From contig OZ038526.1 of the NCBI GenBank assembly GCA_964036665.1, positions 7,502,001 to 7,566,000 on the forward strand: a DNA stretch of 64,000 nucleotides. The letters run 5' to 3'. This document shows positions 11,801 through 22,676 of this stretch, piece after piece (position 1 is the first letter of the stretch; each line of letters opens with the position of its first letter). This DNA comes from Gordius sp. MW1 (taxonomy: Eukaryota; Nematomorpha; Gordioida; Gordea; Gordiidae). The position numbers were made by a program, and so were the translations under genes. The notes beneath the pieces are model-generated. The model saw only the letters and a program-made list of their open reading frames with translations. It ran no database searches and was not told the origin of the DNA.

Positions 11801-12011
11801 TAGGTTCATTGTAGGTCAAAGAATAAGTAACAAAATTATTCTTATATAGCAAAGCAAGCCCAAACCCATTTATTAAGCAAAATGTGTTTAAATAGAAATT
11901 TTTGTATTGTAGGAGATGATTGGCAAAGAAAAATTGTTTGGATGGCTTAATTTTATTATTGTAGATACAATATTTTAAAATTTTCAAAAATTTAAAATTT
12001 TTAAAAATCAT
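2848..12011 (-). CDS. CLPB: Mitochondrial ankyrin/AAA+ disaggregase CLPB (Skd3), 12 exons
   Basis: ATP-driven protein disaggregase of the mitochondrial intermembrane space. Exons, 5' to 3': 11798-12011, 11711-11762, 11587-11673, 11315-11547, 11178-11275, 10928-11120, 5430-5692, 4170-4314, 3968-4047, 3408-3527, 3244-3348, 2848-3087. All have GT/AG ends and compatible phases, giving 609 residues (human about 707). Residues 1-60 lack acidic residues and end in a hydrophobic stretch, as for a mitochondrial presequence. Ankyrin repeats follow (about 75-215). The AAA+ domain has Walker A GSSGIGKT (288-295), pore loop GYVG (336-339), Walker B VVLFDEVD (357-364), sensor-1 N403 and the sensor-2 GAR motif (R525). 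Introns 1-4 are 35-39 nt; intron 6 is 5,235 nt and filled by nested transposons. The frame is intact. The start is the first ATG of an open exon with presequence character. Identity is firm; the exact start is less so. Confidence 0.95.
4440..4692. repeat. Fragment of the CGTAGCC MITE in a CLPB intron
   Basis: The stretch 'tagccaagattgaatttaga' followed by G-rich blocks and 'gggcaataatgacttggggg' matches the interior of the 166-168-bp MITE at 48348 and 50224. The outer termini are lost. It lies in CLPB intron 7, between exons 5430-5692 and 4170-4314. Confidence 0.6.
6283..9364 (-). mobile_element. Full-length REL-endonuclease non-LTR retrotransposon
   Basis: The element runs on the minus strand from its 5' end (AAAATTATGCCGTACAG, near 9364) to a 26-nt poly(A) tail (T run at 6283-6308). 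An AATAAA signal lies 15-20 nt before the tail at about 6323-6329. It holds one long ORF (6392-9256). Related copies at 37.57-40.39 kb and 62.45-64 kb are broken by stops and frameshifts; this one is uninterrupted, so it is probably the youngest copy here and may still be active. Confidence 0.9.
6392..9256 (-). CDS. Retrotransposon polyprotein: zinc finger, reverse transcriptase, REL endonuclease (954 aa)
   Basis: Single ORF of a target-primed non-LTR retrotransposon. The N-terminus has a putative zinc-binding C8-x2-C11-x14-H26-x6-C33 motif containing HGP. Reverse-transcriptase blocks follow: SAAGLDG (about 258-266), KLDFTNAFN with the first catalytic Asp, [11 protein letters not shown], and the catalytic box YLDD (476-479), in which Leu replaces the Ala of the common YADD form. 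The C-terminal third has a C-x2-C-x7-H-x4-C-like knuckle (about 770-790), then RPDG (833-836), WDFTCIDV and a Lys/Tyr segment (KTHKY). This order matches the restriction-enzyme-like endonuclease of R2-type elements; no apurinic endonuclease domain is present. Clade assignment needs a phylogeny. The start is the ATG just before the zinc finger. Confidence 0.9.
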   Translation of the reverse strand: MVLKKALCPSCNRKLSLNKNNCFLLHGPITLRCPFSGQKAPPDILKPPLTLNIEQTSEPSNPIESPFKTQPFNYQISDQEPNFTWSNAFLAQSFPNTINRIPRGARPALQQQLINTNQSIANDPENPMGWDKLFNLAFKILFVPPKKEVNLSKHIKDAILNLNNGLCNPTPTKQTSIIDTSLQQKANRISKKLNSYNLRGALNEFYNNHTMVLANQDSFNQINILHPISQHAFKYPNSTSSLNLSSQEISEAINSFPIDSAAGLDGIKPNFLQDLINLKNNNSSSLLDSLTLLCNLIINAKIPQEIRPVLFGARLLALKKPNNSLRPIAIGNVFRRIISKIICKRIKPELSNTLTPHQLGFGVKGGCEAACHAGRITLQNLPPDHCLVKLDFTNAFNQLNRNVFMENFLEDFPQYSNYTLLSYGCPSLLKYGSFVIKSAEGLQQGDPLGPPLFCCGIRKLIKQIINQCNLSLHVWYLDDATLAGSHEEVTKAINIIKDFCTSLNLTLNDAKCEVLQPPNFDQNSIFKTYSIVAKEKLSMLGSPIGGSPCLQDFLNKHLAFLASKMDLLKLLPIHHAFFMIKNFFNISKIQHCFRSAAAFLHTDILKLYESTIKNLLEKILNLSFNDTSWLQATLPTKFGGLGIRSPLTISLVAFLSSYNLVKDLVFKLTTQTEDFLTQTALTSWLENVMPGTIIPNSVRQRDWDASIVSRSVAYLLSSCDAVQHFNLRSLTTDSGHEWLECIPSKFSGLLLSNPEITYAIALRLGIPICKQLICKNCKKQMDVWAHHPLHCKLNKFRFIRHQKINLLIQTALLKAGFPSILEPSEPTLEGRMRPDGTSTIPWDDGKFLSWDFTCIDVFAPSNNNADPLALAEARKTHKYRDIIPSKIFIPIVASCSATFGKQALAFFKLIGKRSPEGKYSASFLLRQKIGILIAKYNYKAFSDTWPLALDEDEE
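9366..9838 (-). mobile_element. Extra 5' fragment of the same retrotransposon, joined head-on to the full copy
   Basis: About 470 bp repeat the 5' untranslated region and first ~119 codons of the neighbouring full-length element in the same orientation, with only a few substitutions (for example Leu for Asn at residue 18). The coding part (9365-9727) ends abruptly at the junction, a few bases before the 5' end of the complete copy. There is no poly(A) between them. Confidence 0.9.
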
Positions 12012-13012
12012 CAGGATGTATGAATGTCTAATGGGTCTTAGTACCGCTTCCCTTTCGAAATAGACTATACGCTATGCCTTTAATTTTGTCCCGAACATTG
12101 TTCGACCACTATTTGATAAACCTTATTAAAACATACAGGTTTATATCAGGTCCTATTACCGTACCTTGAATTAAACCCGCGAAAGTATTGCAAATCCCGA
12201 ACGCGAGAGTTTTGTGGGGTATATTTTAATCCATTTTTTAACTTTCTATAACTTCGAAACCATTATTTATAAACACCTCTGACTATAAATATATGTTTAT
12301 AGAATATTATATTGACTTAGAATATATTATTAACATTCAATTATAATTACAAACATTTAAGAACAATTTTCTGAACCCCCAAAATTTTGTTGAAATTTAA
12401 ATGGCTTCGTGGACATAGCCGAGGAGGGCAGAGAGGAGTGGCTGTCCCCCTCTAAATCCAAAAATTTGTTTAAATTTATTAAAACTAGGGCTATATTTTC
12501 AAAAAATGTTTATTTTGGCCCTCCCTAAATTATTACTACCCCCCCCCCCTCTAATCATAATCCTGGCTACGCTCATGAATGCCTTGCTTTATTTTTTCCT
12601 ATAACTACACCTATAAATAAATCAACGCAACCATAATTTTTTAGTTAAAGAATGTTTACAATCTCTAAAAAATATTTTTTTAATATTTGTCCATGCAAAA
12701 ATAAAGTACATATATTTAAAAAGTGGTCATATTTTCTCGGTGCAATTTGCACAAAATAGTCCACGGTCACTTGAAATATGTTAAAGCAATTCTATAAATC
12801 TTTGTACCTTACCTTATTGGACAAAAGAAATATACTCCCTTTTTCATATATTTGAAAATATTTCCTCTTTACTTCAATAAAATCCATTACATCTTAGGGC
12901 ATCGCAGATTATATTTTAATTAAGTTTTTTGATCAATTTGTGTGCTTACACTTTTATATAAAAATTTCTAACCATCTATATTTTCAAAATTATATTAGGA
13001 AACAATCATTGG
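12012..13012. other. CLPB upstream region
   Basis: This interval separates the CLPB start codon from the composite hAT segment. Apart from the MITE at 12401-12577 I see only AT-rich sequence. The CLPB promoter should lie in the first few hundred bases, but no core element stands out. Confidence 0.4.
12401..12577. repeat. Degenerate copy of the CGTAGCC MITE
   Basis: It begins with 'atggcttcgtggacatagcc', has two G/C-rich blocks around an AT core, and ends with 'cctggctacgctcatg', the inverted complement of the start. Layout and length match the better copies at 48348 and 50224. It lies about 390 bp upstream of the CLPB start codon. Confidence 0.7.
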
Positions 13013-14748
13013 TAGTGTTGCGATCTCGTCTCGTCTCGGTCTCAAAAAACCTCGTCTCGTCTCGGGAGCGATTATGAAAATCTCAATCTCGTCTCGTCTC
13101 GGTCGAAAAATCTCGGTCTCGTCTCGTCTCGACTTTAAAAAAATATGTACGGAATAAAAATCTCTCTTGTTTTATTAAAAATATTAAATAAGTGTTAAAA
13201 AATCCAAAAGGCAAACTTTTATATTTTTTAAAAAACTTTAATACAAAAACTTTTTAAAGATTTAGCGGGACACGACATCTCATTGACAATATAAAGATAT
13301 TAATTAATTCATAAAGAAAACACTTCTATGGAAAGTGCAAACTAAAAATAAATTTGAAGTATAGAAAATTAAATTTTATTGTTCTAGCAAACTATAACAT
13401 TTGTATCAAATTCACTGTATTTGTCAACTCTAAATAGACTGAGAAAATTATAAGTTCGCTTATAGTTGACTTAGTTGCACAATTGAGCAAATTGAGACCC
13501 GTTATTAACCCTGGCTAAAACTTCAAAGTAGACCTTAACATATTTAAGGAGACGTTTAAGTCCATTGATCCCATAGTGTTTATTGCATGTTCACTATAGC
13601 GTTATAGACCACATAGTCCGAGTGATCAACTAGTTGTACATATTAATACGTTATAAAAACAACAATAAAAGCAGCATTATATAGGATTATGAACATAAGG
13701 TTTTAAACTTTAAATTAAAGTGCACGTATTTAAATTTGTGACAAAAATCATTATAATCAAATTTATATTTCAAATAATTACCTTCCAATCCTAACTAACT
13801 TTGCCATTAAATAGTTATTTATCTAATACAATATAGGTTCGTGTATTTATTTATATTGCACAATTATATTAAATTTGAATGCACCTGCTAACCCAGCTTG
13901 TAATATGAAATGTAATGCATATGACAAAACTATGTATTTACATAATGTCTTATTAAGGTTCAAATTTATAATTACCGCATCATGCAGGATGAGTAACTGC
14001 GAAATTCAAATATGATTTAGTAATATTTACTATTTTATCAAAACTCATTCTAAGCCTAAACTTTTGTAATATTTAATAATGCTATGGATATAAATATGTG
14101 ATAAATATATTATACAATTATTCACATACCCTAAAAGTCAACCATACTTAGGTAATGATTGCCAGATATTTAATTGTTTGCAAAAATATATAATACTAGA
14201 TGAACCTACTCCGGTGTATTAAATTATGTTGGAATTTTAGGGCATATATGATGATAAAGCGGTAATTGAAGTAAAAATAAAGTTTGATGTCTATATTTTC
14301 TACTTCTATTGTTCTATTTCCGTATACAGGGTAACGCGTATGAATACTCAAAAACTACTGGACCGATTTGGCTGGAACAAATCTCAAAACATGCTCCGGA
14401 GTGGCAGGAATAAACTGTGAAATTTTGAGCCAAATCGGTCCGGTAGTTTTCCAAAATTGGTGGCGGTATATATACACACATATATACATAGTTTCATTTT
14501 TATATATAAGATTTACTACACTTAGGAATTTTTTAATATCAAAATATATTCCATACCTTAAATGTAAATCATGTAAATTAAAATACACAATAATTTACTA
14601 AAATCTAACGATCAATAAAAGTCAAGATCTCGCGGAAAAATTCTCGCATCGTCTCGTCTCGACATCGAGATTCTCATCTCGATCTCGACTCCATTTATTC
14701 CCGAGACGAGACGAGACCGAGATTATTCTCGGTTTTTCTGCATCACTA
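13013..14748 (+). mobile_element. Non-autonomous hAT element, copy 1
   Basis: The ends TAGTGTTGC and GCATCACTA are inverted complements apart from one base. Both subterminal zones are crowded with the pentamer CTCGT / ACGAG ('tctcgtctcgtctcggtctc' on the left, 'gagacgagacgagaccgaga' on the right), as is typical of hAT transposase-binding regions. An internal foldback around 14358-14452 pairs 'accgatttggct' with 'agccaaatcggt'. No transposase frame was seen. Confidence 0.75.
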
Positions 14749-14813
14749 ATTTAAAAAAAGTTAAATAAAATGATTATTTGTAATTCACTTTATTCTGTGC
14801 TCTTCTAGATGTC

Positions 14814-17358
14814 ATGCTTATAGAGACTGCTGTGCCTAGTATGCCTTCTCCTGATCTAGAAGCATTAAGGATTCAGACGGAAAAGGCAACATCACAAGTA
14901 TGATTTTATTTCCATTATCAATGACATTAGGATAATTTTTTAAAACTTTTATGTGAAGCAGTCATCAACAAACAGTATTAAAAGTTAATAATGTTTTTTA
15001 TTATATTATCCCTTTGTATCTATTAACATAAAATATGTTATTTATAGGTATGGAACAAAGGCAATCTAGGAATAATTTAATCTATTAACGTGTAGACTAC
15101 TAAATTGTCCGAAGCAAAATCGAAAGATAAACTTGTGAAAAAGAAAGGTTATGTATTTATCGTAACAACATACTAAATAATCATAATGCAAACTATTTAA
15201 ATATTACGAAAGATAACAGCCAAGTAATTAGGAGAATAAAGTTCATAAACTTACAAAAGTTGTTAAGATTTAATAACTCGGAATTGTTTAATCTTGTTCT
15301 TGTATAAGAAATTTAATTTTCTTAATAGCCTCGTCTAATTGGTATAAAAGTGGGGGAAAGGTTCTATTATTTCGGGCCACTTGGGCCATTATTAAGGATA
15401 AAAATTTTTTAAAATTATTGACAGCTGTGAATGTCATCGAGACGATAAAACACCAAGATTTTGGATTGTATTACTCTATCTTGAAATTACTTTACCTAAA
15501 CTCACCCACACATACCTCCTTTTAGGGGCATTTTTTTTAAAATGTAAAACTCTATATTCAATATACTTTACCTATTCTTACACCCACACACCTCCTTTTA
15601 GGGGCAGTATTATTTTTATCGCCTCGAAAAAACTCACAGTGCTAATAAAAGCCTATTTTTTTTATAAAATTTGGTATTAAAGAGAGCAAGAAAAAAGCTG
15701 CAAAAAAGAGCAAGAAAAAGAAATCTAAGGATAAGGGAAGCAAGAAAGAGAAGAAGGCTAAAAAAGCTGAGACAACGGACGAAGCGAGTGAAAGTGAAGC
15801 ATCAGTAGAAGAGGAGGAAAAATCGGGAACCACAGAAACAGCTACAAAAAATGAAAGTAATTAACAAATATGAAACACTTACATTAAGTTAAGCTATTGA
15901 ACTCAAAAAGATTTAATAGCTCGGTTAATGACATTTATTCCGTACTGTATGTTGTTAAATGATAAATCCGATAGTTAAATATGAGTGTTGCAATTATAAG
16001 CTATGAAAATTATATATGTCAATGAAAAGTATAATGTTGACCGTTGACATATGGTGATTTATTTCCAATTTAATATTTTATGTTTAATTTTAAGTTTTCT
16101 ACGAACAATTTAATTTTATTCTCTAAAAGGTGGTGAAAACTCAGCGCCGAGTAAAAGCAACAATAGTGAGAAGAGCAAAAAGAAAGGTAAAAAATCGTCT
16201 GAGACGGACGAAACAACCGTGGAAAAGGATAAAAAGAAAGATAAAGAGACAGAGGGAACCAAAAAAGACAAAATGATTGATGAAAAGGACAAGGAAAAGA
16301 AAGATAGTGATAAGAAGGACGCCGCTGGTAAACCGGTTGTCCCGAAGCCGATGCGAAAAGGCTGGTCTAGAGGGGCAACCACAGGAATCTGCTAAAGATG
16401 ACAAAGGAGAAAAGGACAACAAGTCTGCTACCACACCTGCTGATACCCCGGTAACGTCACCTACAAATCTTGCTCCAGGTTCTGCGAGCCCGAAAGCTCC
16501 ACTACCACCTCAAGCAGCTCCGCCCTTGCCAGGTTAATAAATAATCAACGGTGTGCTTTGTGTGCTTTACTAAAATTATGCTCACTATTAATCGATAAAT
16601 CCAAGCTGGAACTGTCAAATTAAAATTATTTATGCACAATATCTATTTTAGTTGGGCTAAATATAACAAAACTAAAAAATAGTTCAACTATTAAATATAC
16701 TAGGAGCGGGACTATCACCGAGAGGCCCTGTTCCACCTCCTCCACCACCAGGTGTCTTAGGTCCTCCAAGGCCCCCTCCTTTACCAGGAATGACGTCTCC
16801 TCGAGGTCCTGGTGCACCTCCTCAAGCACCGCCCATGCCAGGAATGGGCTCACCACGGGGACCAGGAGCAATTTCGCCCAGACGCCCTCCTCCTCCAAAC
16901 ATGACAGGTCCGCCAGGTGCACCTAATCTAACAGGTAGCCCAAGACCTCCAGGTGCCCGGTCAACCATGACCCCCGGGAATAATGGGACCGAAGCCACCA
17001 ATGCCGGGAGCGATGCCGCCTCTAATCCGAATGCCACCGGGTGGTTCACCTAGGGGACGGCCCCCAATGGCCCCACCAATGCCGCCACGGCCTATAAGAC
17101 CCCCGCCACGTATAAATTCTCCTAGACTTGGTGGCCCTATTCAAGGACCACCTAGCCCACCTGGATCCCCGTGGCCTCCTCCACCCCCAGGCGCTCTTAT
17201 TCTAAGACCAGGCGGTCCACCGCCACCGGCCCCCTCCCGGTGGTGGGCCTCCTAATATGAGAGCTAAAGGCCCACCAATACCACCTCCACCTCCACCTCT
17301 CAGGCGACCTCCTCCACCATTGGCTAGGGGACCCCCACCCTTCGTCCCTAAATTTTGA
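14814..17358 (+). CDS. Lysine-rich/proline-rich protein gene, 5 exons, three one-base frame breaks
   Basis: I do not recognise the family. Exons: 14814-14897, 15096-15147, 15683-15856, 16130-16532, 16704-17358, with GT/AG introns of 171-535 nt. The start is the first ATG in exon 1; a splice acceptor just before it (cttctag) means upstream exons may exist and could have been cut off by the hAT element ending 66 bp away. The N-terminal 30 residues are amphipathic. The middle is a Lys/Glu/Ser charged region. The C-terminal ~280 residues are Pro/Gly/Met-rich with PPPPPP and MPGM-type repeats, like actin-regulator FH1 or WASP-type segments. The frame shifts at about 16350-16375 (AAAAGG), 16970-16980 (CCCCCGGG) and 17228-17236 (CCCCCTCCC). 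Each is cured by dropping one base, after which all exon phases agree (454 codons). Either sequencing indels or a recent pseudogene. Confidence 0.6.
15478..15610. repeat. Two tandem ~68-bp units in an intron
   Basis: The phrase 'cctccttttaggggca' ends both units, and each starts with 'actttaccta' followed by cytosine-rich 'cacccacaca'. The pair lies in the intron between 15148 and 15682. Confidence 0.7.
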
Positions 17359-19830
17359 ATATTATGATTAACTTAATTATCAAGATGTTCGTTATAATAT
17401 AATGTTATCTTAATTATGTTTTGGTCATTTTCTTCGCCCTATAAAAAATGATGTTATTATGCGTACAATTAAAGCATCCAAATAATGGGTAGCAATCGTT
17501 TGAAGCGATTTTATTTGATATACTAAGAATTACAGAATATCTTTTACGTTGCCAATAATTCAAATCGCCACTTTTATAATATTTAGGATTTAGTGAAGTC
17601 GAATTTTATTTAGGTTATTAAATTTTGAGACTCTTTATTGTAACAAATTTTATGATGAGCAAGACTTAAGTATTACTTATACCATCATTAATAATTTCTC
17701 GTATAAATAAAGGATATGGCAAACAATATAAATATAATTAAATAACTTTAGTTTAGTTATCTATCAAAATTAATTAAGGCTTTTAATAGGGCTTAGTAAC
17801 TGACTGTATTAAAAATTATTTTAAACATAAGATACTTAGAAGAAATAATTTTCCATCGTTTATTTGAGATTAGTCTTAAAGCAAAAATTGCACTTATTTT
17901 AATAATAACCAAAATGAAATGATTAGCAAATAAATTTGTTATTTTATAAAAATTTCTCAGGTCATATTTACCCTAGAGAATTAAACTCCTCCACTCATTC
18001 TAACGGAAGAATTTGAGGCTTAAATATTTTATATAAGTTTCATATGCATCATTTTGGCTTATTAAGCTATACCATATAAGGCAAGTGGCACGTGTCATAA
18101 GCCATCTAGAGCATGAAGACTAGATGTAGGTTATTTATTTTTTCCCGTATTTATTCTTCATATGTCACAACAAATTTGCCCGTCGCAATGTTAAATTTGT
18201 TAACTTATATATCCACCTCGTTCTTCAGCCTTGTTAGTATGCTTCTCTTATATGTTTCAAGAGGTAAAGAGTTAACTAGATACCTATGTAAATTCCTCAC
18301 TCCTCATGGTCCCCTTGGCCTTTAAATGTCGGCAAAATCGAGCTCGCTCTTCATTGGTTTGGTCTTCTAAAAATAAATTGTTAAAGAGGTTCATCAGGTT
18401 GAGATTCATTTCTCCTCACTCTCACATGCTTCTATTGGTACTCTGTCGGGTCTTAATTTTAAGTTTCTTCATCTTTTGCATTTGTAACCTTACCAACATA
18501 CGAAAGTTTTTTCATATTGTTTGGCACTAAGGGGATCTTTGTCGTTTGCAACATTATTGAGTTCCTCAAAATATTTCAACTTCTCCATCACTTTCTTCGG
18601 CCTGACTAAGGTTTACTCTACTCGTTTTTGACAACTATAAAAATTTGACCAATTTGTACATAAGACTGAGACTTCCATTATGATTCAGTTTGCTAACCAT
18701 TTCGCGGCATACTTCGTCATTACTAGAGCCTTTTTCGCAGGTTTACTAGCCTCCTTATCTACTTGAATTCTCGGGCTTATAACAAAAGGCATTTCTTTGA
18801 AAAGTTAAACTGCTTAACTATTTTATGGTTGACTCCACAAGAGATAACATTACCTGCACTCCACCATAGTATATGTGTATGCAAAACTATATGAAAGATC
18901 CAGTCAGAAATTCACAGATTTACTCGTACCCGAATTGTCCCAAAAGCATTGCTTTGTATAGATGTAATCTTTGCTAACATAGTATCGACTTTAAAAACCC
19001 TCGGCAATCTTAACCCACTGTCTCTTGGCCCCTTCGACTGCTTTAAGTCATAGTCCTTCTGGCAGGTGCGGGCATATTATATATAAGAAATATTAAAACG
19101 TCCTATTATATCAAAATTCATCCATTTAGGCTTTTCCCACCTCCATTCCCGTACAGGTTGGCCTATCAGTTGCGAGAGCGGACATTAGGGTCACCAATCG
19201 CGCAAATTATCAAATACATGAATGAACCTTGCCAAAATTGATGCTTAATTTGATTTATATTATAGTAAACTAATATGCCCTCTATAATAACAAAACATTA
19301 TTATCATCCCTAAATGAATACGCTATAAAATAAGCGATCTTTTTAAAGCATTCTTTTTTATCATGTATTTGTTCCTAAAATCGTGAGGTTTTTATAATCA
19401 GTTTCTTCCAATCGGATCAAGTAGGAGAATAGATCTTCTTATTCATCATAACTTTGCCCATTTGCCCTTTCCACCTAATAAAAGGTTATCCCCTGGATCA
19501 CTCAGCACATCTATATCCATTGCTATTCGAATTACATTAACCGCCTCATTTTATAGTAGCCAGACCATCTAAATCAATTTTCTATGATCTTTTTCAAGGA
19601 TTATATTCCCATTTTGGCCATGAAGCAGTCATTCGACATGATGTAGTTTGTCTATAGTAGGCTTCTATCCCCAATATCCCTGTACTAGTAATTACTTCCA
19701 TAATGTTAAACTCATGTTTTACTGCGTAGATTTACAACCGCCTTATGAAATGTTTTTAAGTTTTGCATTTTAGCCTTTAGGGCATCTTATTGTAGCACAT
19801 TACCCCAGAAATATTTTGCCATTTCACATC
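17359..19830. other. No recognisable gene
   Basis: Downstream of the proline-rich gene the sequence is AT-rich to about 18000, then becomes more balanced and reads like decayed coding repeat. Short open frames near 18113-18530 have no recognisable similarity. The whole stretch lies inside the composite hAT segment. Confidence 0.4.
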
Positions 19831-19839
19831 ATATTTAAA

Positions 19840-20900
19840 TTCTAGCGTTCCTTTGCCCAACCTCCCTTTTTCTTTTGGGCGACGTTAATTTATCAGGGAA
19901 ACTTCTCTGTTTCTAAAAACATTATTTTTTGTTTCCTTACAGAGTACTACAACACTGGAATATAACACACTCAAGGCTTTTGTTTATACCTCATTACGTT
20001 GTCTAAATTTATTTAATAAAAGTACCTAGCGCAAATCCTTGATTTAATTTAATTAGGTTTTGAAAACCCCTATTATGGGCCCCACGCAATTGTGTGGGAC
20101 TTCATAAATCTTTATTATTAGAGAACATTGGAATAGAAAAGTATACGCCTATCCCTCACCATCATATAAAATTACGAGGGCATGTATAAGATTTCTTCAA
20201 GTCAATAAAAAAATAATTTGTTTTCGATTCCCCATATTTTTCCATCATTTATCTTATTGCGAATTTCTGGTATATAATAAATTTTCCGCCACAAATCTAA
20301 GCTATTTAGCCCATATATCTAAATTTTTAGCCTACTCACTAAGATTTATTCTACTGGATCACTTTGGTATTTGCTACACCGCTAAAGGACCCAATTGTTT
20401 TGGTCTTTTGTAAAAACTCCTTAAGGCCGCACGTCCTTCCGGTATCCGACACATGCTTCCACCGGTACTCAATTTGGTGTATCAGCTTTACCATTGCATC
20501 TGTTTCATTTGCCTGACATCAACTTGGTGAATGAGTTCGATTATATTTATGCTTGACTCTCTGTCGGAACAAATTCTTTGTCATTTACTATTCATCAATT
20601 CTCGCCTTTATCTTATCATGGCCAATAATATACTGGTGATCTCTGAGTATTGACCATTTCTCTATTGTAACCCCTTCATCGTAGCTCGTTTGGCTTCAGT
20701 TATATATACTAATTCTCCAACATTTATGATATAGGCCACCATATACAAAGACTTTTCTTGTTAACTCTTTAACTGATTGATTCTCCATCTAAGTTCTTTA
20801 TATAAAGCCTTGCTGTTCTAAAGAATATATCGTCGCTTTTTTGTATTCGCAATCAGTGTCTACCATCTTTTGCTTACGCTCCGCTGTAACTTAATGGAAC
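19840..20900 (-). pseudogene. Heavily decayed LINE reverse transcriptase
   Basis: The minus-strand translation is full of stops but shows FFIDLKKSYTCPRNF (about 20180-20225), resembling the common LINE block FVDLEKAYDRVPR. Further on, near 20027-20056, is NQGFALGTF, resembling LHQGSALSPFLF, and a later RSKT. Their order and spacing fit an apurinic-endonuclease-type LINE, distinct from the REL elements elsewhere in the window. No domain is intact. Confidence 0.45.
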
Positions 20901-22676
20901 CCAATAGTAGAGCTAATGGTAATTATTGCTTGTCGAGGATTCTATAACCTTTTAGGTTTCGGAAATGATTTTCCTTCAAAATCCAAATGGACGATGTTGC
21001 ATGGCAATTTTTGCATCGGCATTACTTTGCAAGCCTTAATCCTTCAAGACAATTACTAAAACACTTTCCGCTTCTGTATGTTATTATTCTATGCTAGGTT
21101 AAGATGTCATCGTTGGGCTTAAAATTAGGTATTAAATATAGTCATGTCTTATGTCTGAAATTCTGTAGAAGCTTTTCTCTCCACTTGTTCTTTAGGCAAT
21201 ACTTATGCCCTGGTGATTTCGTTGGTAGTCATGATGAACCACAGGGCCGTTTAAATTTGCTCAATGAAATTTTCCTTTCCTAATTAATGTAAATTTTCCG
21301 ACGTTTTAATACACCCAATTTTCCACATATATATATCTAACGGTTAAATGGCCAACTTAATCTGCAATCTACCCACAACAATCTCTTTGATATATTTTGA
21401 CTTTCATTCTCTCGTTCTTGAACGATTCGCTTACCACTATATGGGCCCCGTATCCATTTCTACATTATGGTGACATACTGTAGAGCAGCTTGATCCCTCT
21501 CCTACCTTAGCTTTGGTTCCATTGCATAGTCTTTTGTAAACATGACATATGTATCTTTATTTGTCTTGACATTGCACAAAGCCTCTTTCTCGCCAACGGG
21601 CACACATTCCAGCATGCTATTTGCATCTTATTCACAATTAAAGTCATAGACCCCAGCCTGTGTTAGGCGTTTTAGTATATTTACCGCATTGCATGGGCGA
21701 TAAACGCACTGTTTGTCATCTGAAAAGGATTCCTAAGCATTCTACAGGAAACTTACTCTTAATTTCAATCCCGGTTTATATAACTGGTTTCCGACTAAGA
21801 CTTTCCCTTTTTAAACCCAGATTTGGGACCGTCGTTGGTAGGGATGCCAAATACATCACTAAAATTATTATAATCTTTCCGACTATGAATCCAACTGCTC
21901 TATTAAGATACAGGCTACATGCCATTTTTGAATTCCCTCCAGGTTGTCTCCATTTTCAAAATTTCTAGGCTTCGGCTCATTTTTTAGCATTCTAGACACA
22001 TTAAATAACGGTATGTTATTATGAATGTATTTGGGATTTCAACAAATATCTTTGCAAGCTTCACTTTTATGGGAATATTGGAAGTTTTGCTTTCACTTAT
22101 GCCAGCCTAACACATATTGATGCAAGGAGGATAAAAATTCGTTGCTTTAACTATTTGGGAGGATTTATACTCAACTCGTCTACTGCACAATTTACTACTG
22201 CACAAAAATTATAATTTAATCATTATTATATAATTATATCTATTATATATAACAATATAAAACATTGTAAATGCATATTAACATATTATAAAGCATTTTA
22301 TCTGACCTATGAAAGAAAATATATAGGCAGCTATACAAAATTTGAACTTCATATATTATATGCTTAATATGAAAGAAAATATATATGCAGCAATAAAAAG
22401 TTAATCTTCATATATTATATGCTTAATATATGTTTTTGCAACCTTATAAAGCGTTTATAACATGATTAACTATAAAATTAATTAGTTATAAGCATGCTTT
22501 GCAAATTTGAACTACATTTTGAAGGTTGTAGATTTCGTGAGCGATAGACCAGTTGAGCAAATACGTTTGGTAGCCTTCGCAAGCTTGTGGCAATCTTAAG
22601 TCCCAATATGCTTTCCCTTTTAAAAAGGCATGAATATTCGTAATTTAATTTAGTACAATTTTCCTTTAAATAAAGT
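20901..22676. other. Degenerate sequence, tandem pair at 22310-22436
   Basis: No gene was recognised. A ~65-bp unit containing 'atgaaagaaaatatatatgc' and 'cttcatatattatatgctta' occurs twice in tandem at 22310-22436. The open frame at 21660-21968 shows no similarity I can name and is probably chance within decayed repeat. Confidence 0.45.

Noticed and set aside
16340..16372. A 33-nt intron to explain the first frame break in the proline-rich gene
   Set aside because: A GT...AG span of 33 nt exists here, but it is a multiple of three and would not change the frame.
16116..17049. Minus-strand open frames opposite the lysine/proline-rich gene
   Set aside because: They arise from the biased composition of the real plus-strand exons (Lys codons read as Phe/Leu, Pro codons as Gly).
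18113..18530. Open frames near 18.1-18.5 kb as a gene
   Set aside because: Short, overlapping in two frames, no recognisable domain, and in a zone that reads as decayed repeat.
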